From Zygaena filipendulae (Eukaryota; Arthropoda; Insecta; Lepidoptera; Zygaenidae), in NCBI GenBank assembly GCA_907165275.2, contig OU015651.1, forward strand, positions 11,988,501 through 12,052,500: 64,000 bases of DNA. The letters run 5' to 3'. Shown in pieces: positions 24,701-34,556 of this stretch; position 1 is the first letter of the stretch, and each line of letters starts with the position of its first letter. Made by a program: the position numbers and the translations under genes. The notes beneath the pieces are model-generated. The model saw only the letters and a program-made list of their open reading frames with translations, ran no database searches and was not told where the DNA came from.

Positions 24701-25460
24701 GTCCTCGGTTTTTACTGGGGAATCTTTAGCCATTCTCAATAGTGTTAAGTACGCTCTTCTTTTCAAACTCCACAAATGCCTTATTTTCTCCGATTCCCGT
24801 AGCTCCCTCCAGGCCCTAATTTCAAATCCCTTTTCAAAAAACAACAACCCAATTATTTTCGAAATTAAAGCAGCCGTAAAATCTTATATTAATCAAGGTC
24901 ACGAGCTGGCAATGGCTTGGATTCCGGGGCACGCTGGCATTGCTGGCAATGAGCGTGTGGACTTGGTTGCCAAGGACGCCATTGTCTGCGGTGACAGGGT
25001 GCCGTTCCGATGTTATTGCCATGATCTTATATCTCTCCCGAAACAGTCCCTATATAAAACTTGGTCTGCCCTCTGGGATAAATCTAAAAAATCAAAGGGT
25101 GCTTGGTTTGGGGTAATCCAACCAAGTATCCCTAATAAACCCTGGTTTTCCCGATGGAATTTCAACAAAAAAATCTGCTCCTCGATTATTCGTATGAGGT
25201 TAGGTCACTGTTGCATCCCAGTTCATCTTCACAAAATTCATTGCCTTAATTCATCTTTGTGTGAATGTGGTCTCTCCGAAGGAGACCTTAATCACGTCAT
25301 CTTTTCATGTCCTCGTTTTAACCATAATTATTTATTTTCTGACCTTGTATTCTGTAAAATTCCGCTCCCCACATCCATCATCACCCTTCTTCACTCTTTA
25401 GACTTCAAAATTTATAAAATCCTAGTAGACTTTCTTACTTTTAACGACATTAAATTATGA
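21765..25460 (+). CDS. LINE ORF2 (endonuclease / reverse transcriptase / RNase H)
   Basis: About 1,231 aa from ATG 21765, overlapping the end of ORF1. N-terminal apurinic-like endonuclease (IIQWNCRSI, ALSETWL, GDFNCHHHVWGC, SDHFPIL), then reverse transcriptase at about residues 430-750 (FLDISAAYDNV, GLPQGSVLSPLLYNIY, catalytic YADD at ~649), RNase H at about 945-1080 (YADAS, GESLAIL, FSDSRSSL, HAGIAGNERVD give the acidic catalytic set), and a C-terminal CECG...H..FSCP motif. It nicks target DNA and copies the element RNA by target-primed reverse transcription. All catalytic motifs look intact and there is no stop or frameshift, so it is potentially active. Confidence 0.95.
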   Translation: MALIIQWNCRSISPKKSDLIYLINKYNPIIIALSETWLHPDLNFRIPGFVMFRNDGKQGHGGVAVLIKNNLPFSQILIKSQNQFNAVALKTKNFTILSIYIPYPSSSALADVNLLIQSLSPPLLIVGDFNCHHHVWGCGKNDHAGEILLDIIDLNNLCILNTSSPTRRTRPEESVSAVDISLCSSDLASQITWEVLPNSYGSDHFPILLSFPFTSAKDSPPKNPLLKHILSDKNWAAFRQSTSTMLSILPKISFYNIDRCCTAFSNALIASANNSFPLKNTSTKRISSPPWWDHDCTKSIQARKKAERLYSKNMTSENFILLNKVSAETKRTLRSKKRDSWKEYCASISPVTPSHFVWKRIKQFRGSYNQPSQSCPPTSEFAEAYMDHLAPQMAPSQSELPWYFHHPSTDPLDHNFSLTELKYILNSVKDSAPGMDSIPYSFLVNAHPCLHDYFLNLINTILNIGYVPDAWKSQIIIPVLKPGKDSHDVKSYRPIALSSTLAKVLEHLIKNRLEWFVESRGILGKNQFGFRRGRSTTDSIAIFTTDIRLAFTRNESVVAAFLDISAAYDNVRLPLLMEKLNALSIPKKLGQLIINMLSDRTVHFRCDDPGISSRRSIWKGLPQGSVLSPLLYNIYTHDLDLSRGLCRILQYADDILLYYSHNNISTAAATVTESLSSLNNWICSNGLELSPSKSAVVVFSRKRKIPAISVEVGGLQIPIKPYFKFLGVILDSKLSGSPHCEYIVNKSQKNINILRCLSGVWWGAHPFSLKLLYNAIIRSVLDYGTFLLEPANKGALQKLDQIQAKALRIISGAMRSSPINALQVECGDPPLSQRRQFLSDRFLFRVYQFASHPIFPKLQLLCEFSLKSRFWTNKCPSPLMKSFGKIKCIKNSVHRSSNLPVFDFDYETIIYQPPVILNFDICKGDKHANAYHREIMKRNWRGWHSIYADASKLSQHGCVGVGVFHEEYNIVQKIKCPPESSVFTGESLAILNSVKYALLFKLHKCLIFSDSRSSLQALISNPFSKNNNPIIFEIKAAVKSYINQGHELAMAWIPGHAGIAGNERVDLVAKDAIVCGDRVPFRCYCHDLISLPKQSLYKTWSALWDKSKKSKGAWFGVIQPSIPNKPWFSRWNFNKKICSSIIRMRLGHCCIPVHLHKIHCLNSSLCECGLSEGDLNHVIFSCPRFNHNYLFSDLVFCKIPLPTSIITLLHSLDFKIYKILVDFLTFNDIKL

Positions 25461-25655
25461 CTTATTATTCGCTCATATTCTCTTATTTATTTAAGTATAA
25501 GTATATAATTTCTGTCTTGTTGTATTGTACATAGCCCATCCCATTTCTCTATTCTTATTACAACGAACGCCCAAAATTTTCGCTCGTTCATTTTAAATCC
25601 TTTTTGCAAATTAAATTAACGCGACACTGGCAACAATGTCATTAATGACAATTGC

Positions 25656-25658
<3 letters not shown>

Positions 25659-25699
<41 letters not shown>
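25659..25699 (+). repeat. Poly(A) tail of the LINE
   Basis: Uninterrupted run of about 41 A residues directly after the LINE 3' UTR and directly before the target-site duplication. The last As may belong to the duplication. Confidence 0.9.
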
Positions 25700-25701
<2 letters not shown>

Positions 25702-25709
25702 ATTGTATA

Positions 25710-26760
25710 AAAAATGGTGAGTATTAAGTAATTATTATTGGTTTCATATTGTTAAAAGATAAAAATATGTTAGGCATGTATTTATATGGTTTTCTTTATA
25801 TTTCAGGAGCAAAATAAAACACAAAGCAAATGAGTTGCAAACTTTACCCCGGACGAAAAATTTTTATTTGCACATTAATTAAACATCGATAATTGAATCA
25901 AAACTGATCGACGGAAAGTCAGTTTTAAAGAAAAAATGGCCTGGATTTCAGTCACTGACGAGTTCAATAGTAATGCACTTGTATACAAGGTATTGTATTA
26001 CTTGTATTCTAGTTATTGCTTGTATACACTTTTTGTTAATATAACTAGAACTAATTATATTTTTTTTACTTGCAGCGTGATGTAACTACATTAAAAAGAG
26101 CATGGGATAACCTTAAGGCTATGGCCCGTAAAAGCAAGGCTATCTTTTAAAAACTAGAGGTGGACCATCAAATCCACCACCTCAACCGAAGCATAATAAG
26201 CATAATAGAAAAGGTAACATTCAATAACAACTCAACAGGGCTGGGCAAAATACCAAGTTGTAATTGAAATCCTTTTATTATAAATGTGAAACTTAGTTTG
26301 TTTATTTGTTACGTTTTCACACCTTAATGGCTTAACCGATCAACATGAAATTTTGCATACACATTTTCACCGGTACAGAGAAAAACATAGGGTAGGTACT
26401 TTTTATCTGGGAATTCCTGTGGGATCTTTGAGATTTCCACAGGTGAATCTCTGAAACGGTTGAACCTATTTGAACGGGACTTTCTCTGACAATTAAATGA
26501 TGTTATAAGGTGTAAATTATGCTACTTTGGAGTTCTTGCGGAAATTCAGAAACTCAAACGGGTGGAATCGCAGGGCACAGCTAATGTGTGTTATAATATG
26601 TATTCTAAAATATGTAGTTCTAATGAGTGTATTTTTTTAGTTGGAGACATTAAAACAAGCTGCTGAGAGAGCTGCTGAGTTTGAGGAAGAAAAAAATTAA
26701 GCTATTGTAGATGGCAAAACTAGAGCTAGCTGAATTAAAAAAAAAACTAGAATTACAATA
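25710..26760 (+). pseudogene. Myb/SANT-like DNA-binding protein relic (Harbinger companion gene)
   Basis: Exon-like pieces with canonical-looking boundaries but internal stops. An ATG|GTGAGT near 25,712-25,720; ~25,807-25,988 reads VANFTPDEKFLFAH, then stops, then VSFKEKMAWISVTDEFN; ~26,077-26,210 reads RDVTTLKRAWDNLKAMARKS and, after a frameshift, a GGPSNPPPQPKH stretch; ~26,640-26,758 reads LETLKQAAERAAEFEEEK and then LELAELKKKLELQ. This is the Myb_DNA-bind_5-type helix-turn-helix plus C-terminal coiled coil found in Harbinger-encoded Myb-like proteins, which help the transposase bind the element ends. A Helitron-like insert lies in the second intron. Stops (for example TGA early in exon 2) show it is dead. 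Confidence 0.6.
26270..26584 (+). mobile_element. Helitron-like element inside the Myb-like relic
   Basis: Begins TCCTTTTATTATAAATGTG and ends GCAGGGCACAGCTAA followed by T, matching the TC...CTRR rule with insertion before T. Interior text is shared with the copy at 27157-27516. Confidence 0.6.
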
Positions 26761-27156
26761 ATAAAATTATTTATTTTAAATGAACTAGTTTTATTTTATT
26801 TATTTAAAATTCAGGCAGGTAGTTGAAGCAGCTGATAGGTGCCTGTATCCAGTTATACATTACTATTTTTCTATCTTTTGTTTCTAATATTTGTCCAGTC
26901 TGTTTTCAAATAATAATTGTAAGGTGCCAAGACTTCTTCCGGTAGCCCATTCCAAGGTGCAACCACTCTGTAAGTAAAAATTGTTATTACACCTTAAAAA
27001 AACAAATAACAAACAAAATCTGAGTATAACCAATTCTTTTTTTATTATTTTATGGTTTTTAATCTATAAATTTATACATATAAATAAAATTGAAGTGTCT
27101 GTTTGTGATTCCAAATTAACAGTTTTTCACTCAATGCATATGAAAGTATAATATAA

Positions 27157-27516
27157 TCCTACTAATATTATAAATGTGAAAGTGTGGATGTTTGGATGTT
27201 TAGATGTTTGGATGTTTGTTACTCAATCACGCAAAAACGGCTGAACGGATTTAGATGAAATTTGGCATGCACGTTGTCAGGGGTACAGAGAAGGACATAG
27301 GGTACTTTTTATCCCGGAATTCCCTTCGGTAACTCTGAAATTACCGCAGGTGAAACCGTCTGTCTGTTTGTTCTGTCTAAAACAGCTAGACCGATTTTAA
27401 CGGGACTTTCAGGCAAATAGCTGATGTTATAACGAAGAATAAAACTATTTTAAAAGAAAATCGTTCCTGCGGGGATTCCGAAACTCATGTGGAGTAAAAC
27501 CGTGGGGCACAGCTAG
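27157..27516 (+). mobile_element. Helitron-like element, complete
   Basis: Begins TCCTACTAATATTATAAATG after an A and ends GTGGGGCACAGCTAG before a T, i.e. the A|TC...CTAG|T pattern of Helitron insertions, without target duplication. 360 bp, no coding capacity. Confidence 0.65.
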
Positions 27517-27654
27517 TTATTCATAAAAAGTTATCTATACCTAACTAGTTATCTCTAAAAAATCTCTCAACTATGGATTGCCTGAACAAGAACCATTACT
27601 ATTGGGATTTTCTTATGTATATCATTTATGTTAGGTACCGGATATAATATGATC

Positions 27655-28240
27655 AGAATCACAATCACAATAGTGATCTATTGTCAGTATAAAGCAGGAG
27701 TTCATCTAATGGTAATGAGATATTGTGAAATGTAGCACACACACAAATTACAGCCACAACTGTGTCTAATTTGATACTCATACTCACATTACTCACTTGA
27801 AGATATGGAAACTTCCTTTTCCAAATACTAAAAACTCTCAACAGTATTTTTCGTTTTGATTACTGATATGGCTTTTATTGTACTTTTCTTGACTGTTTGA
27901 ATTAGGACAAGAATGGTGTTAAATGCACATCATTTACCTACTACATAATCACTCACCAAGCAGTATACCTTGCAATACACCTGACAGCTGTTTTAGTGCA
28001 CTACTATAATGAATAAAGCTATCATGAGTTCCGCTAGGCCATCGAGCTACAACTTTAAAAAATTCCAAATTCGGGCCTGTTACTGCCTGAACATTAAAAG
28101 AATACAATCCTCTTCTATGATATTCCACCAGGACTTCTTATTTTAATATGTGTAGCACATGACACCTGGAAGTCCAGCAATTCGTAAACTCAATAAAATC
28201 TTCTAGGTCAGACATGCTTTGCTAATTACTGTGACGTGAT
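27655..28240 (-). pseudogene. PIF/Harbinger (HARBI1-like) transposase relic
   Basis: On the minus strand, from a possible ATG near 28,218 (MSDLEDFIEF), then after an apparent internal deletion RRGLYSFNVQAV and GPNLEFFKVVARWPSGTHDS, the block around the second catalytic Asp of HARBI1-type DDE transposases. Downstream come a frameshifted YNKSH and FSIWKRKFPYLQ and a final ICVCATFHNISLPLDE, equivalent to the conserved ACxxLHNI motif. Stops and frameshifts break it and the N-terminal half is missing. It faces the Myb-like relic. Confidence 0.75.
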
Positions 28241-28794
28241 CGACGCCCTAAAAGTTTAAAAAATCCAACTTTGGTTTTGAAATTTTAACAACAAAAACAA
28301 ACATAACCTTACTTTTAAATGTCAAAAATCTCCAATTAAGTCTTAAGTAAGGGTCAGCCGCCACTTAAAGTTAATCCTCATTAAACGTGATTAATGGAGG
28401 ATTAACTGTCTCTGAGAGTGAATTTTTTTTAATCCTTACTTAAAATCCGTTAAGTAACCATTAAATCGACTCTGAGTGCGGCGGTAAGTTTTAAAATATT
28501 AGTAAGTTAAAAAAATAGCTTGCAAATAATTGAAAAATAGGTTTTGAATTTTTGCTATTTTTGCAGTTATTGCCTAATAAAAGGAATACTGATAAAAATG
28601 CCTTCATTTTTATTGAGATTTTTGTACTTTAAAATAATGTACATTTTGTTTGAAATCATTGTGCTAAATACACTATTATTTTAAAACTTGATTTTTTCCT
28701 CCATATATCGACGTTGACATTGATATTTTACTAAATATCGCTATATTATCGATATTTTTTTCACTTCCGACATCTAGGGTAAACTTGGTTTTGG

Positions 28795-29250
28795 CGGCAT
28801 TTGAGCAAAATGGTCATCAGATGTCTTTGTTTTGTCAATAAGTTCGTGGTTAATATTGTATAAACTTGGTGGAATTTGCATAATAGTGATCCATTTTAGT
28901 GATTAACAGTGTGTGGAAATAAGATAAAATGGGGTGTTCGCTGGGAGTTTATCGTTTTATTATAACTACTAGCTGTGCCCCGCGGATTCACCCACGGTCC
29001 CGGGGAATTCCGGGATAAAAAGTACCCTATGTCCTTCTCTGTACCTCTGACAACGTGCATGCTTAATTTCATCCTAATCCGTTCAGCCGTTATTGCATGA
29101 TCGAGTAACAAACATCCACACTTTCATAGAAGTCCCGGTAAAGCGTCAAAGAAATGCATGTCACTGATGCATGAAAAGAATGACATCTGAACTGGCTGTA
29201 TAGACTTAGATTCCTTTGCCTTCTCCAAAAGGAGTAGATTTATTAAAAAA
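28795..29250 (+). mobile_element. Poly(A)-tailed interspersed repeat (copy 1), interrupted by a Helitron-like insert
   Basis: Shares its head (GGCGGCATTTGAGC, GTGGTTAATATTGT, TTGCATAATAGTGATCCATT, GAAATAAGATAAAATGGGG) and tail (GAATGACATCTGAACTGGC, CTTTGCCTTCTCC) with the minus-strand copies at 35,246-35,645 and 62,278-62,610. A Helitron-like fragment (28,979-29,127, minus) splits it after GTTTTATTATAA. It ends in an A-rich tail, so it moves like a SINE or a truncated LINE; no pol III boxes recognised. Confidence 0.55.
28979..29127 (-). mobile_element. Helitron-like fragment
   Basis: Minus orientation; 3' end CTAG at 28979-28982 followed by GCTGTGCCCCGCGG and the CCCGGGGAATTCCGGGAT hairpin region. 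The 5' end is truncated near CACTTTCATA. Confidence 0.55.
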
Positions 29251-29257
29251 ACTTTAT

Positions 29258-29714
29258 ACAGGAATATTTTTTAAGCAATGCGCAAAAAAAATTTGGTGGT
29301 TCAGTATCTGTAATAGAACGCATTATTATTATTTGTTCAAAACTTTTTTATAATTTATCCGACTTTAAATTAGTAAAATATGGACACTATCTATTCGTAA
29401 TAATATCAATGGGCGCGCGCACCGTGCAGCGTACGCGGCAGTGTTGCAGTGGACCAGTAGACCTCGATCAGCTGTTGGTACATTGTAACACACGTAAATA
29501 CCTACCCCGAGGCCGGACGAGCGAATCGCGCGCTGCGGTGGCGGCGGCGAATAAAGTAGCCAAAAAAACTATTTCAAAGTACTTATACATCTTTCGTTCA
29601 CGATAACTTTATTTTTTGTACTTTAAGTTATCAAAATAAAAAATAGGTGTTTAATAAAACTCCTTTAAGTTCAATTTATAAAAGTTTGCGCATTGAATAA
29701 AAAAATATTCCTGT
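29258..29714. mobile_element. TIR element with GC-rich core
   Basis: Inverted ends: ACAGGAATATTTTTTAAGCA + ATGCGCAAA on the left and TTTGCGCATTG + AATAAAAAAATATTCCTGT on the right, 457 bp in all. The core (29,405-29,560) is strikingly GC-rich (GGGCGCGCGCACCGTGCAGC, GGCCGGACGAGCGAATCGCG) and includes a 65-codon ORF (29,409-29,606) of no recognised family. It lies in the tail of the preceding repeat copy. The GC core may be captured host sequence. Confidence 0.6.
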
Positions 29715-29719
29715 TTAGC

Positions 29720-31225
29720 GTACTAGCTGTGCCCCGCGGTAATTTCGGTGGTCCCGCGGGAATTCCGGGATTAAAAGATCCTGTGTCCTTCTCTGTACCC
29801 CTGACGACGTGCATGCCAAATTTTCAAGATATTATGAAGTTTGTTAAATTTTGTTCTACTTATTAACGTGACCAATATTTTTTCTAAAGTAACGTTATAC
29901 TGTGGTGTAGATTTGTGAGTCTGATCTGTAAATGTTTTTTTTCTTTTAATCTAAAAATAAAATTACATTTCCCAACAATATTTTTACTGCAGAATAACTT
30001 CAATTACTATTTTATATGGATTCCTAGCGGATATGTCGCCGGTCTTTTTACAGCCTGTATAATAATTGCTTACCTATATGACCAAAAATCAATAAAAGAC
30101 ATAGGTACTATTTGTTTTTTTACTTCAATCTAATATTCGTAACCGAAACTATCCGAAATAATTACAAATCCGAAACCGATAAAATTTTATTCCTACATCC
30201 GTATCCGGATCCTAAATATCATATCCATAACATCCCTAGTACCTAGTGATTAATATTATCTTGCTACGGTAGATATGTATAAATAGTTATCTTTAAGTCG
30301 TAGATCTCCGTCTACGCCGTAGACGGTATACGCTCAAAGTAGTTTTTCTTTTGTTATTGGCTTTCGCATAAGTAATATAAAGCATTTAGCCAGTTTCAAG
30401 TAAAATAAGTATGACTGAACCACCATCTTTGATGCCCGCCAAAAACTCCTGTTTCCTCTGGATAGGCCTACCAAGTAGTGTACCAGCCTAGCGAGTAGCG
30501 ACCATCCAGCGACACTCTCTTGAATCAAAAGTTACTATGGATCTATGCACGAACTTCCTTACCAACTTTGGAATACTTAACCAAATCCTTATGGCCGCGT
30601 CATACATTGCATTGGTGAGGTTGGCACAGAATGCTTTCATAGCGGTTCAGCGATTAGTATGAAAGTGCTGACGTCTTTAGACATATGTCTAGGTAGTATC
30701 TCTAAGTAGTTTGTAGTCTAGGCAGGCCAGCGACACTCCCTTGAACCAAAAGTTACTATGGATTTATGCGCGAACTTTTTTACCAACTTTGGAATACTTA
30801 ACCAAATTTCTATGACCGCGTCATACATTGCATTGGTACGGTTGGCACAAAATGCTTTCATAGATCGGATCAGCGATTAGTATGGAAGTGCCTACTCTTA
30901 AAACGTAGTGATTATTTGCTCGGTGAGTCTAGGTAGGTAGGTTCTCTAGGTAATCTGAGGTGCTGACTCTAAATAATAAAATTATTATCTACCTATTCCT
31001 ATACTGTTATTGCTATTTACTATTATAGGAGGAACTTAATGAAGTAGACTGATCTGTTAAAGTAAAACAAATAGCTATTTTATTTAAACACTTATGTAAT
31101 TACATTATTGTTATCTCATTATTTAAATATTCATAAACATTAAATAAGTTTGAATAATTTCTTAGTTATGTATATTAAATTAATCACAGAATTAATAGCA
31201 CAAGCACACATTGTAAACGATCAGC
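29720..31225. other. Intergenic repeats between TIR element and PLPP6-like gene
   Basis: Contains a Helitron-like fragment at about 29,722-29,830 (minus), AT-rich DNA to 30,500, and two tandem copies of a ~190-bp repeat (30,508-30,700; 30,727-30,930). No gene is supported. Confidence 0.5.
30508..30930. repeat. Two tandem copies of a ~190-bp dispersed repeat
   Basis: Both contain CAGCGACACTC.CTTGAA, GTTACTATGGAT, TACCAACTTTGGAATACTTA, ACCGCGTCATACATTGCATT (first copy GCCGCG) and CAGCGATTAGTATG. The second ends with AAAACGTAGTGATTATTTGC. A third copy is at 55,371-55,556. Confidence 0.75.
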
Positions 31226-34200
31226 TCAAACATGGAACTCTCCACCATCTAGCTTTTCATCAGCAAGCGACGAAAGGATACTAGCTGATGCGCTTTGCGA
31301 GAACCAAATGAGACTCATCACTAGACCCTCTAATATTCCAACACCAACACCACCTAGCACATCTAATATGTAATGTCGTTCAGCGAGCACTCTCGAAATA
31401 CCTACTGAAGTAATCCACGCGAATAGTGGCGGATAAAATATGATAGACACCGGACTTAAGTACATCAGTATGAATGCAATCATGACAGATCGACTAGCAT
31501 GGCCTGATGGAAAAGAGTACTTGTCAGGGCCGACTTCCATTAATTTGTTCATAGGCACAGGTCGTCGTCTTCTCGTTGTTGCTTTTAGCACTGCTATCAC
31601 CACAATGTCCAAAATGAGGGCTAAAAATATAAGCATTTAAAGTAACAATCAGCAGGTACTGTATAAATGGTTTTTGTGATATAAATTACACAAAATGATT
31701 TGCATACCAATAAACATATTCACTTGCAATTGATACAGCTCTTTATTGTTAAACAGCCAAATAAAGGTGAGCCATCCCGCTAACCAGACAATTCCATGAC
31801 AGGATACCTATAACAATATTTTACAAACATGCATGAATGTTGTGGAACACTCGGTTGTTAACTAGCATCTGTGCCATGCGGCACAGATAATATAATACTA
31901 TTTCACCCGTGTTAATTTGAAGAAAAAACTTACTAAATTCTATCAGTTGTCTGTCTATTCAAGATAATCTCCAAATCTACTAAACGGATTGTCATGCGGT
32001 TTTCACTGGTAGATTAAGCTTAGCACAATATAGGCTGTTTCATTTAAATCGGATGTTGAGAAAAAATTTGTAGGTACCTATATAAAAAGGTTAAACGCGG
32101 ATGAAACCGCAGGGCACAGCTAGTCTATACTTATATTATAAAGAGGAAAGATTTTATTTTTTGTTTGTTTGTTACGATTTAACCTAAACCTACTGGACCG
32201 ATTTCAAAAATTTTTTAACCATTAGAAAGCTACACTTACCCTGAATCGCAAAATATCGCAACAATCTCCAAATCGACTGAAGCTTAAGATTAACCTGGAG
32301 CAAAATATTATAGGCTTTGCTTCATTTCAATCGGAAGTCGAGGAAAAAAGTTGTTACCAATAAAAACATTTCACGCGGGTAAAACCGCGGGGCAAAGCTA
32401 GTTAGCTAATATAAAACGGATTTTGGCGATCAGAACCGAGGTATGAGTTTTATGGTTATGTAAGTTATGTAACCTTTGCAAACAGCAGATTTTTAATGTG
32501 AAGACTGTGAAGGAAGTAGAAACCCAATTATATGTATTCATCTAGTTGAGTTGGGATGTATGAAAACTAATAGAATCAAACCATGAGCCCTTGATGAGTT
32601 GTGAAATAAATATTTTGCGCTTGAATTTCGAACAATATTTTGACTGAAACTATCGCTTTAGAGTCTAGGTGTAATATCTCTATGGTTACCGCTATATTAA
32701 ATTGAGTCGTCATGGATGGAATTTAAGACATTATATTGCATGGCCTAAAATATCGTTTATCTATACTAATATAAAATATTTTTGTGAGTTTATGACGTTG
32801 GGTAATCTTTGGATCTACTGAACAGATTTTGAAAATTCTTTCACTTATAAGAACAAATTCACAGTAATTAATACCAAAGAAGAAAACCACACCCAAACAC
32901 CAATACCTGGCCACAAACGGTCATAAATGAAGAAGTAGTTTGCCAGCATCCTTCTAGTTGCAGTTGGTGGCTAATAACCTAACCTGACATCAAAGTCAAA
33001 GCTGATTTCGACTTTATGGAAAACATAGCTAATGTCATATGAAAAATACAGCATCCTGCACTTTAGCTGCTCATATAATGTTTTGTTGATAAAGCTATGG
33101 TGGCTGCAGGGTGCTCACTGTCATGCAAACAGTAACTGCAGACTAAAATAACTAATTGATTTTAAAATACATCTGAGGGCACAGTAGCCATATATTCTGA
33201 CTAAGGTGTAGATTTAGAGAAGTTAGGCCTTGTAGAGTTAGGGTGTGTAGAGTTATAACCTTGGCTCTACATGAGATCTGATAACTTTTAGACAGCGCCC
33301 GTCTTATTATGGACTCGTCTTGGCATCATTTTACATGAATATGTTTTTGGTGGGATTAGTTTTAAGCTTAAAAGTAGCTACTAACAATAATAAATCTTGT
33401 TTAAAAGAACTGTTACCATAATTTAGGTTATATCTGGATATTAAACAATATGGTTCTCTATGATCATTGTCAACTAAAAACTGATTATTATTGAGAATTC
33501 TATTAATACTGAATAGGTTATCATACAATAAAAATACATAATTATATAATTTCATTCTATACCTCCAAAAGTTTTGCATTGTTGCGGAGTGATCTCAAAG
33601 CTGTGGTCTTAATTGAAGCTTCAACAAATTTCTTAGTTACTTGAACATCATAGTAGAGAATTTTTTGCAACATTTTGGGAGTTTGACGCTTTTCTTCAGC
33701 TTCTAACTGGAAACAGATAAAAAAACAATAAACCTTTAAAAACAACACTATAACCTGCAGATAAGAACTGAGTAAACACTAAACTCAACACCCTGTGGTT
33801 TCACGTAGCAGTACACACAGTAATTTCAGAGTTTCCATGGGAATTCCAGGATAAACTATGAATATAAACCATCCTCATGAATCATTCTATCTATTGTGAC
33901 CGTAAACCGCATGAAAATCTGTTCAGTTTTATACTATGTAAAGATTATACTGAGATTACTGACTGAGGTAAAATTTGTATGTTCAGAAGTTTGCATGTAG
34001 AGTGTAATCTCTGGAGCTCTTGTTTTAATTAAAATTGTTACTAACCAATCAAATGATCTAGGCTGCAGTGGTTCCTAACCTTTTCAATAGTCACCCCTAT
34101 GACCTATTAGGAAAACAGATTTTACCCCGACCTTAAAATGATATCAATATAATAAATATTGGACATCAGTCTTAACATTTTAAAGCAGGTGTTTTATATA

Positions 34201-34477
34201 TTTAAACAATTAATTAAGCAAAAAATAGTTAGTGTGATGGTTGGTATAGCTTAGGTCTTAATTTATTAGGTTCTTTGTTACCTCCACGAGAAAGCTGATT
34301 TAAGCGATTACCCCCGCGGAAGTAATTACCCCCAGGGTTCGGAACCACTGATCTAGGATGAAGAAAAACCTAAGTACCTCTAAGTTACCTAAACTTTTTG
34401 TAAATTTCAAACTATGTAGAGACAAATAAATAAAAAAATACATTAAACAAATTAATTGGAATTCTCACCATGTCCAT
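31226..34477 (-). CDS. PLPP6-like PAP2-family phospholipid phosphatase
   Basis: Integral-membrane lipid phosphate phosphatase of the PAP2/LPP superfamily, closest to PLPP6 (polyisoprenoid/presqualene diphosphate phosphatase, ER and nuclear envelope in vertebrates). Minus-strand exons: 34477-34469 (MDM), 33706-33563 (EEKRQTPKMLQKILYYDV...), 31807-31708 (VSCHGIVWLAGWLTFIWLF), 31620-31226 (to TGA). Phases fit (0, 0, 1) and the product is 215 aa. All three phosphatase signatures are in the last exon: KATTRRRRP (KX6RP), PSGH in SFPSGHASRS, and SRVLAERHYILD (SRX5HX3D) with the catalytic His residues present. Hydrophobic segments flank them. AATAAA (minus) lies near 31,080. Exon 1 is the least certain: only nine coding bases, supported by phase and a good donor. 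Confidence 0.85.
31860..32401 (+). mobile_element. Two Helitron-like elements back to back in PLPP6-like gene 5' introns
   Basis: The first ends ACCGCAGGGCACAGCTAG at 32123. The second begins immediately with TC (32124-32125, TCTATACTTATATTATAAAG) and ends ACCGCGGGGCAAAGCTAG at 32401 before T. Head-to-tail stacking fits insertion into the T after CTAG. Left boundary of the first is approximate. Confidence 0.55.
32402..33562 (-). other. Intron of PLPP6-like gene
   Basis: Lies between exons 33706-33563 and 31807-31708. AT-rich with scattered repeat remnants. The ORFs at 32,723-32,914 and 33,331-33,579 have no family resemblance. Confidence 0.6.
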
Positions 34478-34508
34478 TACAATCAAAGAGTATAATCCAA
34501 GTATAATC

Positions 34509-34525
34509 AGAGAGAAGGTAATCAC
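34509..34525. repeat. 17-bp motif shared with hairpin at 55,559
   Basis: AGAGAGAAGGTAATCAC occurs here, upstream of PLPP6-like exon 1, and again as one arm of a perfect 17-bp hairpin at 55,559-55,599. Confidence 0.6.
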
Positions 34526-34556
34526 TAATCACTAAATAACTACTAGTCAGTCGGTA

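Larger units (their letters stand above)
20008..25699 (+). mobile_element. Full-length non-LTR retrotransposon (LINE, RNase H-bearing), both ORFs open
   Basis: A 5.7-kb element with a 5' UTR (20008-20224), ORF1 (20225-21793), ORF2 (21765-25460), a short 3' UTR and a terminal poly(A) tract of about 41 nt (from ~25,659). It is bounded by a 13-bp target-site duplication, AAATTATTGTATA, at 19995-20007 and 25697-25709; the A residues make the exact junction ambiguous. Intact ORFs, full length and an identical target duplication indicate a recent insertion. ORF2 has endonuclease, reverse transcriptase, RNase H and a C-terminal Cys/His motif, the architecture of the I group and relatives; clade assignment needs an RT tree. 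Confidence 0.95.
19360..28484. mobile_element. Candidate PIF/Harbinger transposon relic, with later insertions inside
   Basis: Left end CCGCCGCACTCAGAGTCG (19360) and right end CGACTCTGAGTGCGGCGG (to 28484) are perfect inverted copies, each flanked by TAA (19357-19359 and 28485-28487), the 3-bp TWA target duplication expected of PIF/Harbinger. Inside lie remnants of the two genes such elements carry: a Myb/SANT-like gene (+, from ~25,710) and a HARBI1-like transposase (-, 27,655-28,240). Subtracting the LINE (20,008-25,709), two Helitron-like copies and a hairpin element leaves about 2.6 kb, a reasonable element size. Caveat: the right 130 bp could itself be a MITE of the same family. Confidence 0.55.
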
